Part shown: positions 25,149-34,370 of the stretch, piece by piece
Position numbering within the stretch: the stretch's first letter is position 1
How the letters are laid out: every line of letters begins with the position of its first letter
Origin: Acidilobaceae archaeon
Lineage (GTDB): Archaea > Thermoproteota > Thermoprotei_A > Sulfolobales > Acidilobaceae
Length of the DNA: 61,009 nucleotides
NCBI GenBank assembly: GCA_027080775.1
Contig: JALWPV010000043.1
Location: 1 to 61,009 of the forward strand
Direction of reading: 5' to 3'
Program-made: the position numbers and the translations under genes
The notes under the pieces: model-generated
Told to the model about the DNA's origin: nothing
The model's input: the letters and a program-made list of their open reading frames with translations, nothing else
The model's database searches: none

Positions 25149-26252
25149 ATGTTGGTGTGCGGGGCGCCTTATGTTTCGGTTATTTGGCTTAATTATAATA
25201 GCTATGGGATTAGGGGTGTTGTGAGGGAGTCCCTCAGAAGCGCCTTATGGCTTGATTATCCTTGCTATGAACTCATAGTTGTGGATAACGCTTCTAGTGA
25301 TGGTAGCTGGGAGCTCATCAATAAGTGGCTGGGGGAGCTGGGGGCTGGAGAGGGGGTTCGGGTTAAGAGGCTCCGGCTCAGTAGGAATTACGGATTTGTT
25401 GGTGGGAACAATTTTGCTTATAGGTTTAGGGATAGGAGGAGTAAGTATGTCGTGCTTCTTAATAATGATGCCATAGCGTTAAGGGACAGCTTGAGGAGGA
25501 TGGTCGAGTTCATGGAGGGGGATCCTTCGGTCGGCGCTGCCCAAGGTGTGATACTGCGCCCGGGCCTCAAGGTTGATAGTGCGGGAGCGTTTGTGACGGA
25601 GTTCATGGCGTCTCTGCACGCCTATTCCGGGTGTAGAGCTTCCAGGGTGCGGAGGCCCTTCTATGCGACTTACGCCTCTGGGGCCTACAGCATCTATAGG
25701 GTGGAGGCGCTTCGGAGGGCTGGCTTGGGGGATAGGTTATTCGACTGGGAGTTCTTCGCTTACCACGACGATAACGTGCTGGGCCTCAGGCTCTGGCAGA
25801 GCGGGTACAGGGTGGCGGTGATCCCCCATGTGACGGCTATACACGTTGGCAATGCCACCTTCGGCAGGTACACCTTCAAGAGGCTATACCACAGCATCCT
25901 CGGCGTGACAGCGCTCAACGAGGCGGCTAACAGCAGGTTCAAGGGCCTCAACAGGCTCCTCATTCTACTCTTCGCCCTGAGGGCCTCCCTGCTCTCGCTA
26001 GCCACAGGAGGAGCCTCCCGGGGGCAGACGCCCATCAAGGGCTTCATAGATGGGCTGAGGATCGCTGCCAGGAAGAGGGAGAAGATAGACCTCTACAGGG
26101 CCCCCATACCGAGCTACCCCCCATGGATCACGGTACTCTCGACGGTGATGCGGAGGCTCATGGAGAGGTACCTCCTCAAGATAGACCCCCAGGAGGCCTT
26201 CAGATACCGAGGGTCCCCCACCCTCCCCCCGAGCCCGGCGGCAAACGGGTAG
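25149..26252 (+). CDS. Family 2 glycosyltransferase, rhamnosyltransferase-like
   Basis: A 367-residue GT2. YVSVIWLNYNSYGIRG, ELIVVDNASSDGSWEL, NYGFVGGNNFAYRF, and VVLLNNDAIALRD (N-N-D in place of D-x-D, usual in WbbL-type rhamnosyltransferases) are clear. WEFFAYHDDNVLGLRL carries the catalytic acidic residues. The next four genes make dTDP-L-rhamnose, so this enzyme is a good candidate for using it. ATG 25149 follows a TATA-like ATTAAAGT at about 25114. The 5' third is markedly G/T-rich and the 3' third C/A-rich. Confidence 0.9.
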   Translation: MLVCGAPYVSVIWLNYNSYGIRGVVRESLRSALWLDYPCYELIVVDNASSDGSWELINKWLGELGAGEGVRVKRLRLSRNYGFVGGNNFAYRFRDRRSKYVVLLNNDAIALRDSLRRMVEFMEGDPSVGAAQGVILRPGLKVDSAGAFVTEFMASLHAYSGCRASRVRRPFYATYASGAYSIYRVEALRRAGLGDRLFDWEFFAYHDDNVLGLRLWQSGYRVAVIPHVTAIHVGNATFGRYTFKRLYHSILGVTALNEAANSRFKGLNRLLILLFALRASLLSLATGGASRGQTPIKGFIDGLRIAARKREKIDLYRAPIPSYPPWITVLSTVMRRLMERYLLKIDPQEAFRYRGSPTLPPSPAANG

Positions 26253-26313
26253 CCCCGGGGGGCGCCGTGCATTATACCGTCGTAGACTCCCCGATCCCCA
26301 GGGGATTAAGGCT

Positions 26314-27357
26314 ATGGGGGGGCGTCCTGGGAGGCTTCTAGTCGTTGGGGGCGCCGGTTTTATTGGGTCTAACTTTGTTAGGCACGAGCTCGTGGAGGCT
26401 GGGGCTGGTGATGTAGAGGTTCTGGTTTACGATAAGTTGACTTATGCGGGTAGGCTGGAGAACCTCCACGATGTGAGGGGCCTAGGGGGCTTCAGGTTCG
26501 TGAGGGGCGACGTGTGTGATGAGGGCCTCCTGGAGAGGGTTGTGGGGGAGTTCGAGCCCGATGCAGTAGTTAATTTCGCGGCTGAGACCCACGTTGATAG
26601 GAGCATAAACGAGCCGGCCCCCTTTATCCGGACGAATGTACTGGGCGTCTTCACCCTCCTCGAGGTCCTGAGACGCCTTGGGGGGGACACGGTTTACCTC
26701 CACGTGTCGACCGACGAGGTCTACGGGGACCTCTGGGGCGTGGAGGGCGAGGCCGACGAGTCCTGGCCCTTGAACCCCTCGAGCCCCTACTCGGCCTCCA
26801 AGGCTTCTGCTGACCTGCTGGTTAGGGCCTATGGTAGGACCTATGGGATCAGGTACAGGATAGCGCGTCCCTGCAACAACTACGGCCCCTACCAGCACCC
26901 CGAGAAGCTTATCCCTAGGACTATAGTCAGGCTTCTCCTGGGCAGGCCCGCCACGATATACGGGGATGGAGGGCAGGTTAGGGACTGGCTGTACGTCGGG
27001 GATACGGTGCGCGCCTTCGACGCTATCCTCAGGAGGGGCGGGGACTTCGAGGTCTACAACATATGCGCTCACCAGTATGCTACCGTGAAGAGCGTAGTGG
27101 AGGCGATCGTGAGGCTCATGGGCCGCGACCCAAGCCGCGATATAGTGTACGTTGAGGGGAGGCCCGGGGAGGACAGGCGGTACGCCATGAAGTGCGACAA
27201 GATAGCCGGGCTCGGCTGGAGGCCCCGAGTAAGCCTCGAGGAGGGGCTTAGAGCCACGGTGGAGTGGTACACGGGCAACCGCTGGTGGTGGGAGCCCCTA
27301 GTCGACGAGAGGTACGTGCTCGCCGAGAAGCCCTGGAGACCGGGGGGAGGGCCTTGA
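26314..27357 (+). CDS. rmlB: dTDP-glucose 4,6-dehydratase
   Basis: A 347-residue SDR, the second enzyme of dTDP-L-rhamnose synthesis. LVVGGAGFIGSNFVRHEL binds NAD; HVSTDEVYGDLWG contains the D-E pair that protonates and abstracts during dehydration; YSASKASADLLVRAY carries Y-x3-K; RPCNNYGPYQHPEKLIP is the RmlB signature. The length is typical. Its TGA overlaps the TTG start of rmlD by two bases, so the pair is translationally coupled. It starts at ATG 26314. Confidence 0.96.
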   Translation: MGGRPGRLLVVGGAGFIGSNFVRHELVEAGAGDVEVLVYDKLTYAGRLENLHDVRGLGGFRFVRGDVCDEGLLERVVGEFEPDAVVNFAAETHVDRSINEPAPFIRTNVLGVFTLLEVLRRLGGDTVYLHVSTDEVYGDLWGVEGEADESWPLNPSSPYSASKASADLLVRAYGRTYGIRYRIARPCNNYGPYQHPEKLIPRTIVRLLLGRPATIYGDGGQVRDWLYVGDTVRAFDAILRRGGDFEVYNICAHQYATVKSVVEAIVRLMGRDPSRDIVYVEGRPGEDRRYAMKCDKIAGLGWRPRVSLEEGLRATVEWYTGNRWWWEPLVDERYVLAEKPWRPGGGP

Positions 27358-28268
27358 GGGTGCTCGTGACGGGCGGCACGGGCCTCCTAGGCTGGTGGCT
27401 CGTCAAGGCCTTCCTCGAGACTGGCTTCGAGGTACACGCGACCTATCATACCAGAAAGCCCTTGGGGCCCAATGGGGCATCGTGGCGCAGGCTCGAGCTA
27501 GCGGATCCGGCGGACGTGGCGCGGGTCTTCGAGGAGGCCAGGCCCGACGTTGTGGTCCACGCGGCTGCCTACACCGATGTGGATGGCTGCGAGAGGAGCC
27601 CCGGGCTGGCCTATAGGGTGAACTACCTGGGCACGCTTGCCGTGGCCCGCGAGGCCGCCCGCCGCGGGGCCTTCATGGTATACGTGTCGACGGACTACGT
27701 ATTCGACGGCGAGAGGGGCCTCTACAGGGAGGAGGACACCCCGAGGCCCATCAACTACTACGGGCTCACTAAGCTACTCGGGGAGGCGTCCACGGCGGCG
27801 CTCCCCGGGGACTCAAGCCTCATTGTAAGGGTCAGCGGCCTCTACGGCTACAGCCCCACGGGTAAGAGGAACTTCGGCGTCAACGCCCTCGAGGCCCTCC
27901 TAGAGGGGAGGAGCGTGAAGGCGTTCGATGACCAGTACCTCTCCCCTACCTATGCCCCCTGGCTGGCGGGCGCCATAGCAAAGCTTGTCTCAAGCGGAGC
28001 CTCCGGTGTGCTGCACGTGGCCGGGGAGAGGATGTCGAGGTACGAGTTCGCCCTGAGGCTAGCCGAGGCGGTGGGCGCCGACCCCAGCCTCGTGAGGCCG
28101 ACCCCGATGTCGAGCGCGAGGCTGGCCGCCAGGAGGCCCCGTGATTCAAGCCTGGACGTACGCCGCGCTAAGGCGCTAGGCATAACGCACCCACCCGCCG
28201 CGCAGGCCATAAGAGGGTTCGTCGAGGAGTACCTGAGAGCGCGAACAGAGGACCCATCCACGTTATAG
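27354..28268 (+). CDS. rmlD: dTDP-4-dehydrorhamnose reductase
   Basis: About 304 residues from TTG 27354. LRVLVTGGTGLLGWWLVKAF is the Rossmann motif; VVHAAAYTDVDGCERSP is characteristic of RmlD; VYVSTDYVFDGERG and YYGLTKLLGE give the catalytic Thr and Y-x3-K. It reduces dTDP-4-dehydrorhamnose to dTDP-L-rhamnose with NAD(P)H. The TTG overlaps the stop of rmlB. A longer reading frame exists upstream, but it only shadows rmlB. Confidence 0.94.
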   Translation: MRVLVTGGTGLLGWWLVKAFLETGFEVHATYHTRKPLGPNGASWRRLELADPADVARVFEEARPDVVVHAAAYTDVDGCERSPGLAYRVNYLGTLAVAREAARRGAFMVYVSTDYVFDGERGLYREEDTPRPINYYGLTKLLGEASTAALPGDSSLIVRVSGLYGYSPTGKRNFGVNALEALLEGRSVKAFDDQYLSPTYAPWLAGAIAKLVSSGASGVLHVAGERMSRYEFALRLAEAVGADPSLVRPTPMSSARLAARRPRDSSLDVRRAKALGITHPPAAQAIRGFVEEYLRARTEDPSTL

Positions 28269-28309
28269 CGCTGGCTAACGCGGCCCCCAAGAGGTGGCGG
28301 TGGCGCGGG

Positions 28310-29383
28310 ATGCCCAGAGTGTCAGGTGTTATCCCAGCTGCCGGCGAGGGCACTAGGCTCAGGCCCCTCACACTGGCGGCTCCTAAACACCTCATCTCCC
28401 TCCTGGGCAAGCCGATGATAGGGTACCCAATAGAGCACCTCGTGGAGGCGGGCGTGAGTGATATCACGATCGTTGTAGGGTACCTGGGACACCTCATACG
28501 CGGGGCCCTGGGCGATGGCTCCAGCTTCGGCGCCAGGCTCAGCTACGTCACCCAGGAGGAGAGGCTAGGCATAGCCCACGCCATCCACCTAGCCATAGAG
28601 GAGGCCAGCATCGCTGGCCCATTCGTGGTTTACCTCGGCGATAACATCCTCAAGGGAGGCATAATGAGGTACCTCAACCGGTTCCTCGAAGGAGGGTATG
28701 ACGTATACATACTCCTGGCTCGAGTGAGGGATCCCTCGAGGTTCGGCGTCGCTGTATTGAGGGACGGGAGAATAGTAAAGCTCGTTGAGAAGCCGAGGCA
28801 TCCCATATCGGATCTCGCAGTGATAGGTGTCTACTTCTTCCGAGACCCTGATCTAGTGGAGAAGGCGTTCTCAACGCTGAAGCCCTCGGGGAGGGGCGAG
28901 TACGAGATCACGGAGCTCATACAGTGGTTCATAGACCACGGCTACAATATAGGCTACGAGACCGTATCGGGGTGGTGGAAGGACGTTGGCACCCCGCAGG
29001 GGCTGCTGGAGGCGCTTTACCTCCTCCTAGACGAGGTGGAGCCCCGGCTCGAGGGGTCCGTTGAGGGGGAGGTCTACGGGAGAGTCATCGTCGAAGAGGG
29101 CGCGGTTGTGGAGGGCAAGGTCTACGGGCCAGCATATATAGGCCGCGGCTCCCGCGTGGGTCCCAAGGCCAAGGTGGAACACTATGTATCCCTAGAGCCT
29201 GCCTCACACGTGGCAAGCGGCACGGTCACCCGCAGCCTCCTGCTGGAAGAGTCACTAGTCGACATCAACTCGCTGAGGCTAGTGGACAGCGTCATCGGGA
29301 GGAGAGCTAGGATCACGTGCAAGCGCGAGCTCTACGGGACCCTACAAGCCGCCCTCTCCGACTATAGCTCTGTCGAGATCTAA
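28310..29383 (+). CDS. rmlA: Glucose-1-phosphate thymidylyltransferase, long archaeal form
   Basis: A 357-residue nucleotidyltransferase. VIPAAGEGTRLRPLTLAAPK is the nucleotide-binding signature; VVYLGDNILKGG holds the metal Asp; GRGEYEITELIQWFID and WWKDVGTPQGLLEA are RmlA landmarks. The last 110 residues add left-handed beta-helix repeats (EGSVEGEVYGRVIVEEGAVV, then GPAYIGRGSRVGP), as in archaeal bifunctional-looking sugar-1-P nucleotidyltransferases. It makes dTDP-glucose from dTTP and glucose-1-P, the first step of the pathway. ATG 28310, 41 bases after rmlD. Confidence 0.94.
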   Translation: MPRVSGVIPAAGEGTRLRPLTLAAPKHLISLLGKPMIGYPIEHLVEAGVSDITIVVGYLGHLIRGALGDGSSFGARLSYVTQEERLGIAHAIHLAIEEASIAGPFVVYLGDNILKGGIMRYLNRFLEGGYDVYILLARVRDPSRFGVAVLRDGRIVKLVEKPRHPISDLAVIGVYFFRDPDLVEKAFSTLKPSGRGEYEITELIQWFIDHGYNIGYETVSGWWKDVGTPQGLLEALYLLLDEVEPRLEGSVEGEVYGRVIVEEGAVVEGKVYGPAYIGRGSRVGPKAKVEHYVSLEPASHVASGTVTRSLLLEESLVDINSLRLVDSVIGRRARITCKRELYGTLQAALSDYSSVEI

Positions 29384-29405
29384 CTAGCCTCGCCGGGCGG
29401 TGGCC

Positions 29406-29969
29406 ATGCCCTTCAAGGAGTTCAAGAGGCTGGAGATACCGGATGTGATCCTCGTCGAACCCGTAGTCTTCCCGGATGAGAGGGGCTTCTTCGCGGAGCT
29501 CTACAAGAGAACACCCTTCCTCTCCGAGGGGATACCCTACGACTTCGTCCAAGTCAATATCAGCAAGTCCAAGAAGGGCGTGGTCAGAGGGCTCCACTAC
29601 CAGCTGAGGCCCATGGAGCAGGGCAAGCTCATCACCGTACTCAGGGGCAGGATAGTCGACGTGGCAGTCGACATTAGGAGGGGGAGCCCCTGGTACGGCA
29701 TGCATGTAGCAGTCGAGCTCTCAGAGGACAACCCCAGGCTCCTCTGGGTACCACCCGGCTTCGCGCATGGCTTCCAGGCGCTAGAGGATGAAACCCTACT
29801 ACTCTACCTGGTAACCAAGGAGTACAGCCCCGAGCATGAGAGGTGCATAAGATGGGACGACCCGGATCTAGGCATACAATGGCCCCTCCCCAGGAGCGCT
29901 ATATTAAGCGAGAAGGACAAGAAGTGCCCCCCGCTAAGGGAGGCGGAGACGAACTTCCACTACCCCTAA
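29406..29969 (+). CDS. rmlC: dTDP-4-dehydrorhamnose 3,5-epimerase
   Basis: About 187 residues from ATG 29406 (GTG 29400 possible). A cupin-fold epimerase: VFPDERGFFAELYKRTPF, VVRGLHYQLRPMEQGKLI with the catalytic His, VDVAVDIRRGSPWYG, and WVPPGFAHGFQALED carry the signature residues. It is the third enzyme of the dTDP-L-rhamnose pathway. With rmlB, rmlD and rmlA immediately upstream the set is complete and collinear (B-D-A-C), probably one operon. Confidence 0.96.
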   Translation: MPFKEFKRLEIPDVILVEPVVFPDERGFFAELYKRTPFLSEGIPYDFVQVNISKSKKGVVRGLHYQLRPMEQGKLITVLRGRIVDVAVDIRRGSPWYGMHVAVELSEDNPRLLWVPPGFAHGFQALEDETLLLYLVTKEYSPEHERCIRWDDPDLGIQWPLPRSAILSEKDKKCPPLREAETNFHYP

Positions 29970-30062
29970 CACCCCCGCGGGCCCTGAACTTTAGCTGGTA
30001 CCAGCATCCCAGCCCGTAAGCCCTAAAGGATCTCCAGTAGTGCCAAACTAGCGCAACGGGAG

Positions 30063-31394
30063 TTAACAGATACATCGTGGGATTATCCATGCCTCTAGGC
30101 CGTGGGTGTGGCCTGAGTATATCTTGGTGCATGCGTCGAGGCCTCTGAAGCGCCGCCGGTACTTGAACCCACCTCGTATCCTGGGGGAGACGTGTCTGCT
30201 CTTGCTGTTGCAGCGTGGGAAGAATAGTATCGTGGGGGCTATGTCCCGTAGTTCGGGTGTGAATGCGTTGCCGTGGTGCGCCGCTACCTCGATCGCCACG
30301 CTGATTGTTGTGGCGAGTGTGCGTCCTTTGTAGTGGTGTTTGAAGTAGCTCAATGCTTGAGCGAGGGCGTCCCCGCTTAGGTCGGATGGGTAGAGGAGGA
30401 CAACGGGATCATGGGATACCAGGTAGAATAGTGACCTGAAGGGTGCTGCCTGTGTAGTTGGGGAGTAGAACTCTCTGACGCTAGCGCATAAGGCTTTCCT
30501 ATCGCTGCCGTACTCGCTGGTTTCTAGGCTGTATGCTAGTGAGAAATTATTGACTATGTCTCCGTGGAGCGCCAAGAGTTCGTAGTCATCGAGCTCAACG
30601 GCTGCCTCGGCGAAGAGGTACTCATACGTTACGGGGCGCTCTTCGCTGCCCATAGCTAGTGCCTCCTGCAGGCGTCTAGTCTCCCCCTCCTCGGGTGTGG
30701 GGCTCTTTGTCTTTGTTAGAATCTCATCGAGGTTAATGGTCTCGACGATTTTGCCTGGCGCCAGCCTATCGAGGATGTCTCCTGCCTCGCGCTCTCCTCG
30801 TTCCAGGGCTTCATTGCAGGCTCTCCCCCGCTTCTCCCTGCACCTCCTCATGGCCTCATCTAGCTTCCTCCTCAATCTATCAGCGAGTTTACCGCATTTC
30901 AGGCGAGCTTCACTATTAAATGGGGGCCATATGACATGGTAGACTAGCTCCCCGGCTTGGAGCCTTGACCCCTGCGATACGCCTACACGCTCTACGCTAC
31001 CCGTAATACCGGTGAGATCCGAGATGGATGGCGGGGGGAGTCTAAGCAGGGCCGCTGTGGCCACGGCGAGTTTATGGTACTCCGCCACGGCCTCCCTGCA
31101 GGCCTGCAGGTCATACACTGCTGGCAGTATAACGAGGCTAGGCGTGGGCCACTGCCCGGCTCTGACGAGCCCCGTTACTATGGAGTAGTGGTCATAGTCC
31201 ACGTGCGAGAGTATCCAAGCCCACCCACCACGAGGCCTCCAGTCATATCCTAGTAGACCTCCTAGGATTCTAATAGTTCCCTGATAGCAAGAGGGGTAGC
31301 TACCGCCATCGGTCACAACCATCGCTCCTTGATCACGCCAGTTGTGTATGAGCATGAAGCCCCAGCCCATAGGAGGCAGGATCAGGTGGCACAT
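30063..31394 (-). CDS. Metallo-beta-lactamase-fold protein with ComEC-like motifs
   Basis: A 443-residue protein. The metal motif is ILSHVDYDHY (His64, Asp66, Asp68, His69; H-x-D-x-D-H). A helical insert rich in Arg/Glu (about 170-240) separates it from LALHGDIVNN, VVLLYPSDLSGDA and VAAHHGNAF, which correspond to the Asp and the HH of the ComEC/Rec2-type MBL domain. No membrane segments are visible apart from the N-terminus. Such soluble MBL proteins occur in mobile and defence loci and may be nucleases or phosphodiesterases. It has its own AT-rich promoter and is divergent from the defence-region genes. Substrate unknown. Confidence 0.7.
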   Translation of the reverse strand: MCHLILPPMGWGFMLIHNWRDQGAMVVTDGGSYPSCYQGTIRILGGLLGYDWRPRGGWAWILSHVDYDHYSIVTGLVRAGQWPTPSLVILPAVYDLQACREAVAEYHKLAVATAALLRLPPPSISDLTGITGSVERVGVSQGSRLQAGELVYHVIWPPFNSEARLKCGKLADRLRRKLDEAMRRCREKRGRACNEALERGEREAGDILDRLAPGKIVETINLDEILTKTKSPTPEEGETRRLQEALAMGSEERPVTYEYLFAEAAVELDDYELLALHGDIVNNFSLAYSLETSEYGSDRKALCASVREFYSPTTQAAPFRSLFYLVSHDPVVLLYPSDLSGDALAQALSYFKHHYKGRTLATTISVAIEVAAHHGNAFTPELRDIAPTILFFPRCNSKSRHVSPRIRGGFKYRRRFRGLDACTKIYSGHTHGLEAWIIPRCIC

Positions 31395-32110
31395 GAATCG
31401 CCACCCACAGGTGAAATCCAGCGATTCACTGGTTAATAAATTTAGTAGTATATAAAATATAAACGTTCCTCAGAATTTTTCGATCACCTGCACTCAGCAA
31501 GGCGCTCTTCAACAGTATCCAACAGTATCTCAGAAACGAAGCATAGTAGGTAGTGTTAGGTAGAGTGAGTGCACCCTCCTCGGCACATCTCTGGGCATCC
31601 CTCCGCGCGTATGTTCTCCTGTAATCATTTCCCTCCCTCCCCGGTTTTCGGAGCTACGGATTCTTTTTCAGGGTTCGAGACGTGTTCGAGCCCCTTCAGG
31701 CCCAGAGTTAGCCCTAGGAGGCGTTGACGCCTCCGAGCCTTGAGGTCCCCTCTCATACTACATTACGTACTCTATCTAAGGTGTACTGCCTCTGCAGCCG
31801 CTCTTGGGCGTTGGGGGCTCCTGGGGGAGTGGCCTATGAATTCCTAGGAGGCGTTGCCCCGGAGGGTGGCGAAGGCTCTATATTAGGGGTTATTGATTAT
31901 AGGGTGTCTTCGTGGAGGTGTCGATCCCTACTAGGACAATCGAGCTGTGAGACCGTATAGACCTTGCTTCTGCTCGGGGATTACGTCTATGGAGTCCATG
32001 CTGGAGGGCTAGGGCTTCGGGCCTTGTGTGGGGGGTTTGTGCAGCGTGTTCTGTTTTGTAATTGGAATTATAGGTGGTGTTGCTCCTGGGATCGCGTGGG
32101 GGAGACGATC
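31395..32110. other. Long intergenic region with MBL promoter, hairpin and direct repeat
   Basis: About 700 bases without a supported gene. The left end (31430-31465) is AT-rich with TATATAAAATATAAA and is a good minus-strand promoter for the MBL gene. At 31717-31734 GGAGGCG-TTGA-CGCCTCC forms a perfect 7-bp hairpin. A 14-base direct repeat CCTAGGAGGCGTTG occurs at 31713-31726 (overlapping the hairpin) and 31843-31856. The rest is T/C-rich with no coding bias. I see no tRNA or insertion sequence. Confidence 0.6.
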
Positions 32111-32467
32111 TTGACTGGTGGAAGCGCTGAGGGCGGGGGCGTGCGCCTTGTTAGGAGGTCCCCGGATTTCGTTGAGCGCTTTGCCCAGATGGTTATAGTG
32201 TCTTTCCCTAATGACGGCTCGGTATTCGTACTGGACTTCCTCAAGCCCGCCCTGGATATAGTGGCCGACGAGTCAGGACGAGTGACTAGTGTTAGGGGTG
32301 AGATGGAGCTCAATGCGCGGATAATCCTGCCGCCGCTTGTTGCCAAGAGGCTTCTAAGGGCTCTGGGTAGCATGGTTAGGAGTTATGAGGAGAAGTTTGG
32401 GGAGATAAGGGACGTCGCCGGGGAGCAGGAGAGAGGGGTAGAGGGTGGTAGAGAGGGCGCTGCCTAG
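32111..32467 (+). CDS. DUF3467-family protein
   Basis: About 118 residues from TTG 32111 (GTG 32141 possible); the frame is open further upstream but without coding character. FVERFAQMVIVSFPNDGSVF, VLDFLKPALDIV and the closing ILPPLVAKRLLRALGSMVRSYEEKFGEI region (about 70-100) match DUF3467, a short bacterial/archaeal family with the pattern A-K-R-L...Y-E-x-K-F-G-x-I. The function is unknown. The 3' end overlaps the open frame of the PaREP1 gene but not its probable start. Confidence 0.7.
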   Translation: MTGGSAEGGGVRLVRRSPDFVERFAQMVIVSFPNDGSVFVLDFLKPALDIVADESGRVTSVRGEMELNARIILPPLVAKRLLRALGSMVRSYEEKFGEIRDVAGEQERGVEGGREGAA

Positions 32468-32711
32468 GGTAGGGCTGCAGAGTAGTGGGCTCGCGATGGG
32501 TGGGCTCACCAGGTTTAGTAGTAGGCATGTCGCCAGTACTACCAGGGCTCCTATTCTCTATGAGGCCGTCGTGGCTAGGCTACCCGAGTACCAGGGACAT
32601 CCGAGCCCCGGGCGATTCCTGGTCGTGGGATTCCCGTTGGCGCCCGTGGGGCTTAGGGTCTCCGGGCCCGCGGAGTCTGGCACGGGCGCCGTTGGCCCCG
32701 TTGGAGGCTTC

Positions 32712-33284
32712 ATGGTGGAGATTGAGGCTGAGTGGCCGGAGCTGAGGGGGCTTGTTGCCAGGGCTAGGCGCGGGGAGCCCCTCAGCGAACTAGACGAGGC
32801 ATGGTTGAGGGAGCTCTCGGAGGCGACAGGCTGGGATAGCGGGGATATCCTGGAGGACCTCGGGATGGCGGGGGCCGATCCCTCGGAGAGGGTGGAGCGC
32901 TACCGCGGGATCCTCGAGAAGTACCTGGAGGAGGCTAAGCGCCACTATGAGAGGGGCGACACTAGGCAGGCCGCCGAGAAGCTCTGGGGGGCCATAACGG
33001 CGCTCGTCAAGCTATACGCGGCCTTGAAGGGCGTGCCCGTGGTGCACTGGAGCCGGGGCAAGATGGAGAAGGTAATCGCGAGCAACGTGGAGGGCGAGCT
33101 ACGCGGGCTCTTCCTGGAGCTACTAGACAAGGGCAGCGCTCTGCACGAGCACTTCTACGAGGGCCACATGACGCGCGAGACCTTCGAGGAGAGGTGGAGA
33201 AGCGCACTCCACCTAATCGAGGAGATCCGGAAACGCCTGCCCGGGAACCCACAGAAGCCCCGGGAGCCCGGGAGCAAACACTAA
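32712..33284 (+). CDS. PaREP1-family protein
   Basis: About 190 residues from ATG 32712 (MVEIEAEWPEL). The second half is the PaREP1 helix pair: ILEKYLEEAKRHYERGDTRQ, AAEKLWGAITALVKLYA, then a loop PVVHWSRGK and HLIEEIRKRL. PaREP1 proteins are multicopy helical-bundle proteins of crenarchaea related in shape to HEPN proteins. The role is unknown, but they often lie in variable regions with toxin-antitoxin genes. The open frame extends upstream to 32445 without conserved features. Confidence 0.75.
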   Translation: MVEIEAEWPELRGLVARARRGEPLSELDEAWLRELSEATGWDSGDILEDLGMAGADPSERVERYRGILEKYLEEAKRHYERGDTRQAAEKLWGAITALVKLYAALKGVPVVHWSRGKMEKVIASNVEGELRGLFLELLDKGSALHEHFYEGHMTRETFEERWRSALHLIEEIRKRLPGNPQKPREPGSKH

Positions 33285-33506
33285 CGCAGGCCCTCGGCCT
33301 CGTAGCGCTCGCTCCTCAATCTCGAGGGGCTTCTCTTGAGTGTGCTTCTCTATGCCTCCCGATTCTAGGGGTCGGGTGGGGTGTCGCGTTCTTGGGGAGG
33401 TTACCCTTTTGTGCTGAGGGTTAGGCTTGTTCTCTTAATCCTGCATGATCCGCTATCTCGGGGTTCACTACCATAAGGTATTACTCCCTTTAGCCTAGTA
33501 TCGAGT

Positions 33507-34370
33507 GTGAGGGGGATGCGCGGATCGGCTGGTGCGCCCATCCTCGTGTTGCTTCCGCTGGTGCTGATGATGGGTTCACAACTATTTGTTGCTGTTAACA
33601 ATAATCACGTAATTAATGATATTACTAGCGTTACCAAGCAGGGCCCCACGGGTGGGTCTGCGGGCGAAGGCGGGAGCCCCGGGTTCGATGATTATATTAT
33701 TAGCTTTTATGATATGGTGGTGAGAAGGGGGTATTATAGGGGGACACTCGCCCTTGCAGGGTATCTTGCTGGCATGCCCTATCTTCCCGTATGCAGCGAG
33801 GTAGGCTCTCTGGTGGGTGTTGATGATCTCGAGGGGGAGCTGCGTGGGTGGCTGGTCTCGTATGAGAGGATGGCTAAGGTGCTGGAGAGTAGGCTTGGAG
33901 TGCGCGTGCCTCATCCCAGCTACAAGGCGTTGCTCGGGCTCCTAGGCGGTAAATACGCGAGAGAGGCTCATGCGGGCTACGGTCTCTACTGTAACGTTGC
34001 GAGGGAGTATGATGGCCTAGTCTATACTGCTAGGCTCCTGTTACAGGATAGACAGGATAGCTGGCGGGCAAGTCTCTACTACTGGTTCTACGCTAACCTG
34101 ACGGGCCTAGTAGTAGACCTCGCGTTGATCGAGGACGGCGCTAGCTACACGCTGGCGTACAGGATCTCCAGCCAGGTGATCAGCGGAGAGGGATTACAGC
34201 ACATAATCATGGAGTACAGCGTAAAGCACGGCAACTATAGGGTGCTAGAGGCCCTCCTAAGCCTGCTGAACTGGGACTCGAGGGGTGGAATCCATAAGAT
34301 TGTAAATAGCTACAAGGACGACCCCGGCAAGCTCATACAGGAACTAGACAATCTAATTAATACCCGCTAG
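33507..34370 (+). CDS. Unknown protein with N-terminal signal/anchor
   Basis: 287 residues. PILVLLPLVLMMGSQLFVAV (about residues 11-30) is a signal peptide or membrane anchor. The rest is hydrophilic and helical, rich in Tyr and Leu (YKALLGLLGGKYAREAHAG, LYYWFYANLTGLVVDLALI), with three Cys. No motif is recognised. The gene stands alone between PaREP1 and a vapBC pair. The 5' part is G/T-rich and the 3' part A/C-rich like many genes here, supporting that it is truly coding. It is likely surface-exposed. Confidence 0.6.
   Translation: MRGMRGSAGAPILVLLPLVLMMGSQLFVAVNNNHVINDITSVTKQGPTGGSAGEGGSPGFDDYIISFYDMVVRRGYYRGTLALAGYLAGMPYLPVCSEVGSLVGVDDLEGELRGWLVSYERMAKVLESRLGVRVPHPSYKALLGLLGGKYAREAHAGYGLYCNVAREYDGLVYTARLLLQDRQDSWRASLYYWFYANLTGLVVDLALIEDGASYTLAYRISSQVISGEGLQHIIMEYSVKHGNYRVLEALLSLLNWDSRGGIHKIVNSYKDDPGKLIQELDNLINTR

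Noticed and set aside
31666-31740. tRNA gene suggested by GGGTTCGAGAC and GTTCGAGCC
   Set aside because: The T-stem arms do not pair and no acceptor or anticodon arm can be drawn.
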